Assembly: GCA_948999435.1 (NCBI GenBank)
Contig: CARJCM010000011.1
Coordinates: forward strand, 1 to 31,224
From: an uncultured Bacilli bacterium
GTDB lineage: Bacteria; Bacillota_I; Bacilli_A; RF39; UBA660
Length of the DNA stretch: 31,224 nucleotides
Direction of reading: 5' to 3'
Made by a program: the position numbers and the translations under genes. Shown here piece after piece: positions 30,069-31,224 of the stretch. How positions within the stretch are numbered: the first letter of the stretch is position 1; every line of letters begins with the position of its first letter. Under the pieces are notes generated by a model. It worked only from the letters and a program-made list of their open reading frames with translations, had not been told where the DNA came from and did no database searches.

Positions 30069-31224
30069 ATGCAAAAGTTTAAATATATTATTTTTTTATT
30101 TCTATTTGGAATTTTAACGTTGTTTAATAATACCTCAGTAGTTGAAGCATTTACAACTCTATATGAATTTAATTATATTGGTGATGTTCAAGAGTTTATA
30201 GTTCCAGTAAATGGTACATATAAATTAGAAGTATGGGGAGCTCAAGGTGCTGGTAATCATCAACATAGTGAACTTGGCTATGGTGGGAAAGGTGGCTATT
30301 CAACGGGCGAATTAGAGCTTAGAAAAGGGACCAAATTATATATTTATGTAGGCGGTCAAGGAAATGTTTGTTATAGTCCATATTGTAGTGTTGCAGGAGG
30401 CTACAATGGAGGCGGTTCTGCTTGGAAAAAAACTGGCGGAAGTGGGGATCCTGCTGCTAGTGGCGGAGGCGCAACTGACATTCGTTTAATTGGTGGTTTG
30501 TGGAATGATGAAAAATCTTTACTTTCTAGGTTTATTGTCGCAGGTGCTGGAGGCGGCGGTGGTATGGATGGTAACACCCCTAATGTTGGCGCAGAACGTG
30601 GTGGCGATGGCGGTGGGTTATCAGGTGTAGTTTATGATAATGAAACCGGTCTTGGTGGCACACAAGATTCTGGCTGGAAATTTGGAGAAGGGTTTAGTGC
30701 TAATTCTAAAAATAATGCTTACATAAGTAATACTTATGGAGGCGCTGGTGGCGGTTCAGGCTGGTATGGCGGAAGTTTTGCTAGAAATGGTGGTTGGCAA
30801 GGCGCAGGCGGCGGTTCAGGTTTTGTTTTAACTAGAGATTCTGCTGCTAAAGTACCAAATGGTTATTCTGTTACTAGTGAATACTATCTTAAAAATGCTT
30901 TAACTCAAGCTGGAAATGAACTAATTCCTACTCATAATCATGAAACAACTATGACTGGTAATAGTGGAAATGGTTTTGCTAAAATAACTATTTTAGAATA
31001 TGATGCTCTTCAAATAGCAGATTTATCTTTAAATTATCTTAGCACTGGAAACTATGAGGTTGTTATTCCAAATGAAGAATTTGAAGCTACTATTAGTTAT
31101 AATAATTCTAGTGTTATTTGGTCTAGTGGAACTGGTAAAGTAACGTTAAAAGTAGGTACTATTCATGAAGTTATTTTAATGGATGATAATGGAAGTATAA
31201 GTGTTTATAATATTAAAGTTCTTG
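30069..31224 (+). CDS. Second exported surface protein with glycine-rich module, partial at the window end
   Basis: An open frame of 385 codons that runs off the right edge. The signal peptide (residues about 1-29) ends in VVEA. The glycine-rich module follows directly: VQEFIVPVNGTYKLEVWGAQGAG, then IYVGGQGNVCYSPYCSVAGGYNGGG, a Gly tract, and NGFAKITILEYD. It is homologous to the two modules in the giant protein but clearly diverged. After it begins what looks like a cadherin-like repeat (LSLNYLSTGNYEV, VYNIKVL). AGGTG is placed about seven bases before ATG 30069. The start is supported by the promoter match with the giant gene. It is probably another large modular surface protein. Confidence 0.88.
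   Translation, partial: MQKFKYIIFLFLFGILTLFNNTSVVEAFTTLYEFNYIGDVQEFIVPVNGTYKLEVWGAQGAGNHQHSELGYGGKGGYSTGELELRKGTKLYIYVGGQGNVCYSPYCSVAGGYNGGGSAWKKTGGSGDPAASGGGATDIRLIGGLWNDEKSLLSRFIVAGAGGGGGMDGNTPNVGAERGGDGGGLSGVVYDNETGLGGTQDSGWKFGEGFSANSKNNAYISNTYGGAGGGSGWYGGSFARNGGWQGAGGGSGFVLTRDSAAKVPNGYSVTSEYYLKNALTQAGNELIPTHNHETTMTGNSGNGFAKITILEYDALQIADLSLNYLSTGNYEVVIPNEEFEATISYNNSSVIWSSGTGKVTLKVGTIHEVILMDDNGSISVYNIKVL

Noticed and set aside
1..31224. Genetic code 4 (TGA read as tryptophan)
   Set aside because: All recognised proteins are full length with TGG for tryptophan and show no in-frame TGA, so reassignment is not needed here.
1..31224. tRNA or rRNA genes
   Set aside because: No cloverleaf with a TTC-loop consensus and no rRNA-like GC-rich segment was seen; the only GC-rich stretches are glycine-coding repeats.

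Overview
The window is about 30% G+C by eye, uses strong AGGAGG-type ribosome binding sites, and is densely coded with intrinsic terminators. The gene set (HU, Obg, a sirA/yneE-like gene followed by yneF, a heterodimeric ABC exporter, a PMCA-type calcium ATPase) points to a low-GC Firmicutes/Bacilli-lineage bacterium, probably an uncultured, gut-type relative of the Mollicutes (RF39-like). This placement is inferred from gene content and order, not from a marker tree. Tryptophan is read from TGG throughout and no gene contains in-frame TGA, so the standard bacterial code applies. None of the 23 intact host genes whose end is visible stops with TGA; only a transposase remnant does.

Layout. 1-6256: a hypothetical protein, a calcium P-type ATPase, sirA-like and yneF, a Pro/Val-rich membrane-anchored protein, and HU with a structured leader. 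6270-6810: a truncated IS30-type transposase lying between two 33-bp direct repeats. 6820-12363: an exported SleB-like cell-wall hydrolase with a four-cysteine cluster, a two-gene ABC exporter with one degenerate ATP site, and a very small RelA/SpoT-type synthetase. 12364-13962: a leftward operon of a CPBP membrane protease and a metallophosphoesterase with altered catalytic motifs.

14001-16964 is a self-contained transcription unit of four small pilin-like proteins that share an M-[KR]-[EQ]-[AS]-x-G leader, followed by a TadZ/CpaE-like protein with a degenerate P-loop. I read it as a divergent Tad-like pilus operon with its motor, platform and peptidase genes elsewhere. 16993-19505: a membrane-anchored protein coupled to Obg, a convergent DUF192 protein, and another membrane-anchored protein.

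20036-31224 is a surface-protein region. A 298-bp gap holds a candidate small RNA of about 75 nt. It is followed by a 2762-residue exported protein with about 22 cadherin-like beta-sandwich repeats, two near-duplicate glycine-rich modules and a C-terminal dockerin. After an AAA/DUF4143 ATPase comes the start of a second exported protein carrying a third copy of the glycine-rich module; it runs off the window. The two surface genes share nearly the same extended -10 promoter and leader, which suggests co-regulation. The window therefore encodes two separate surface systems, a pilus-like operon and giant modular adhesin-type proteins, neither of which fits a standard textbook description.
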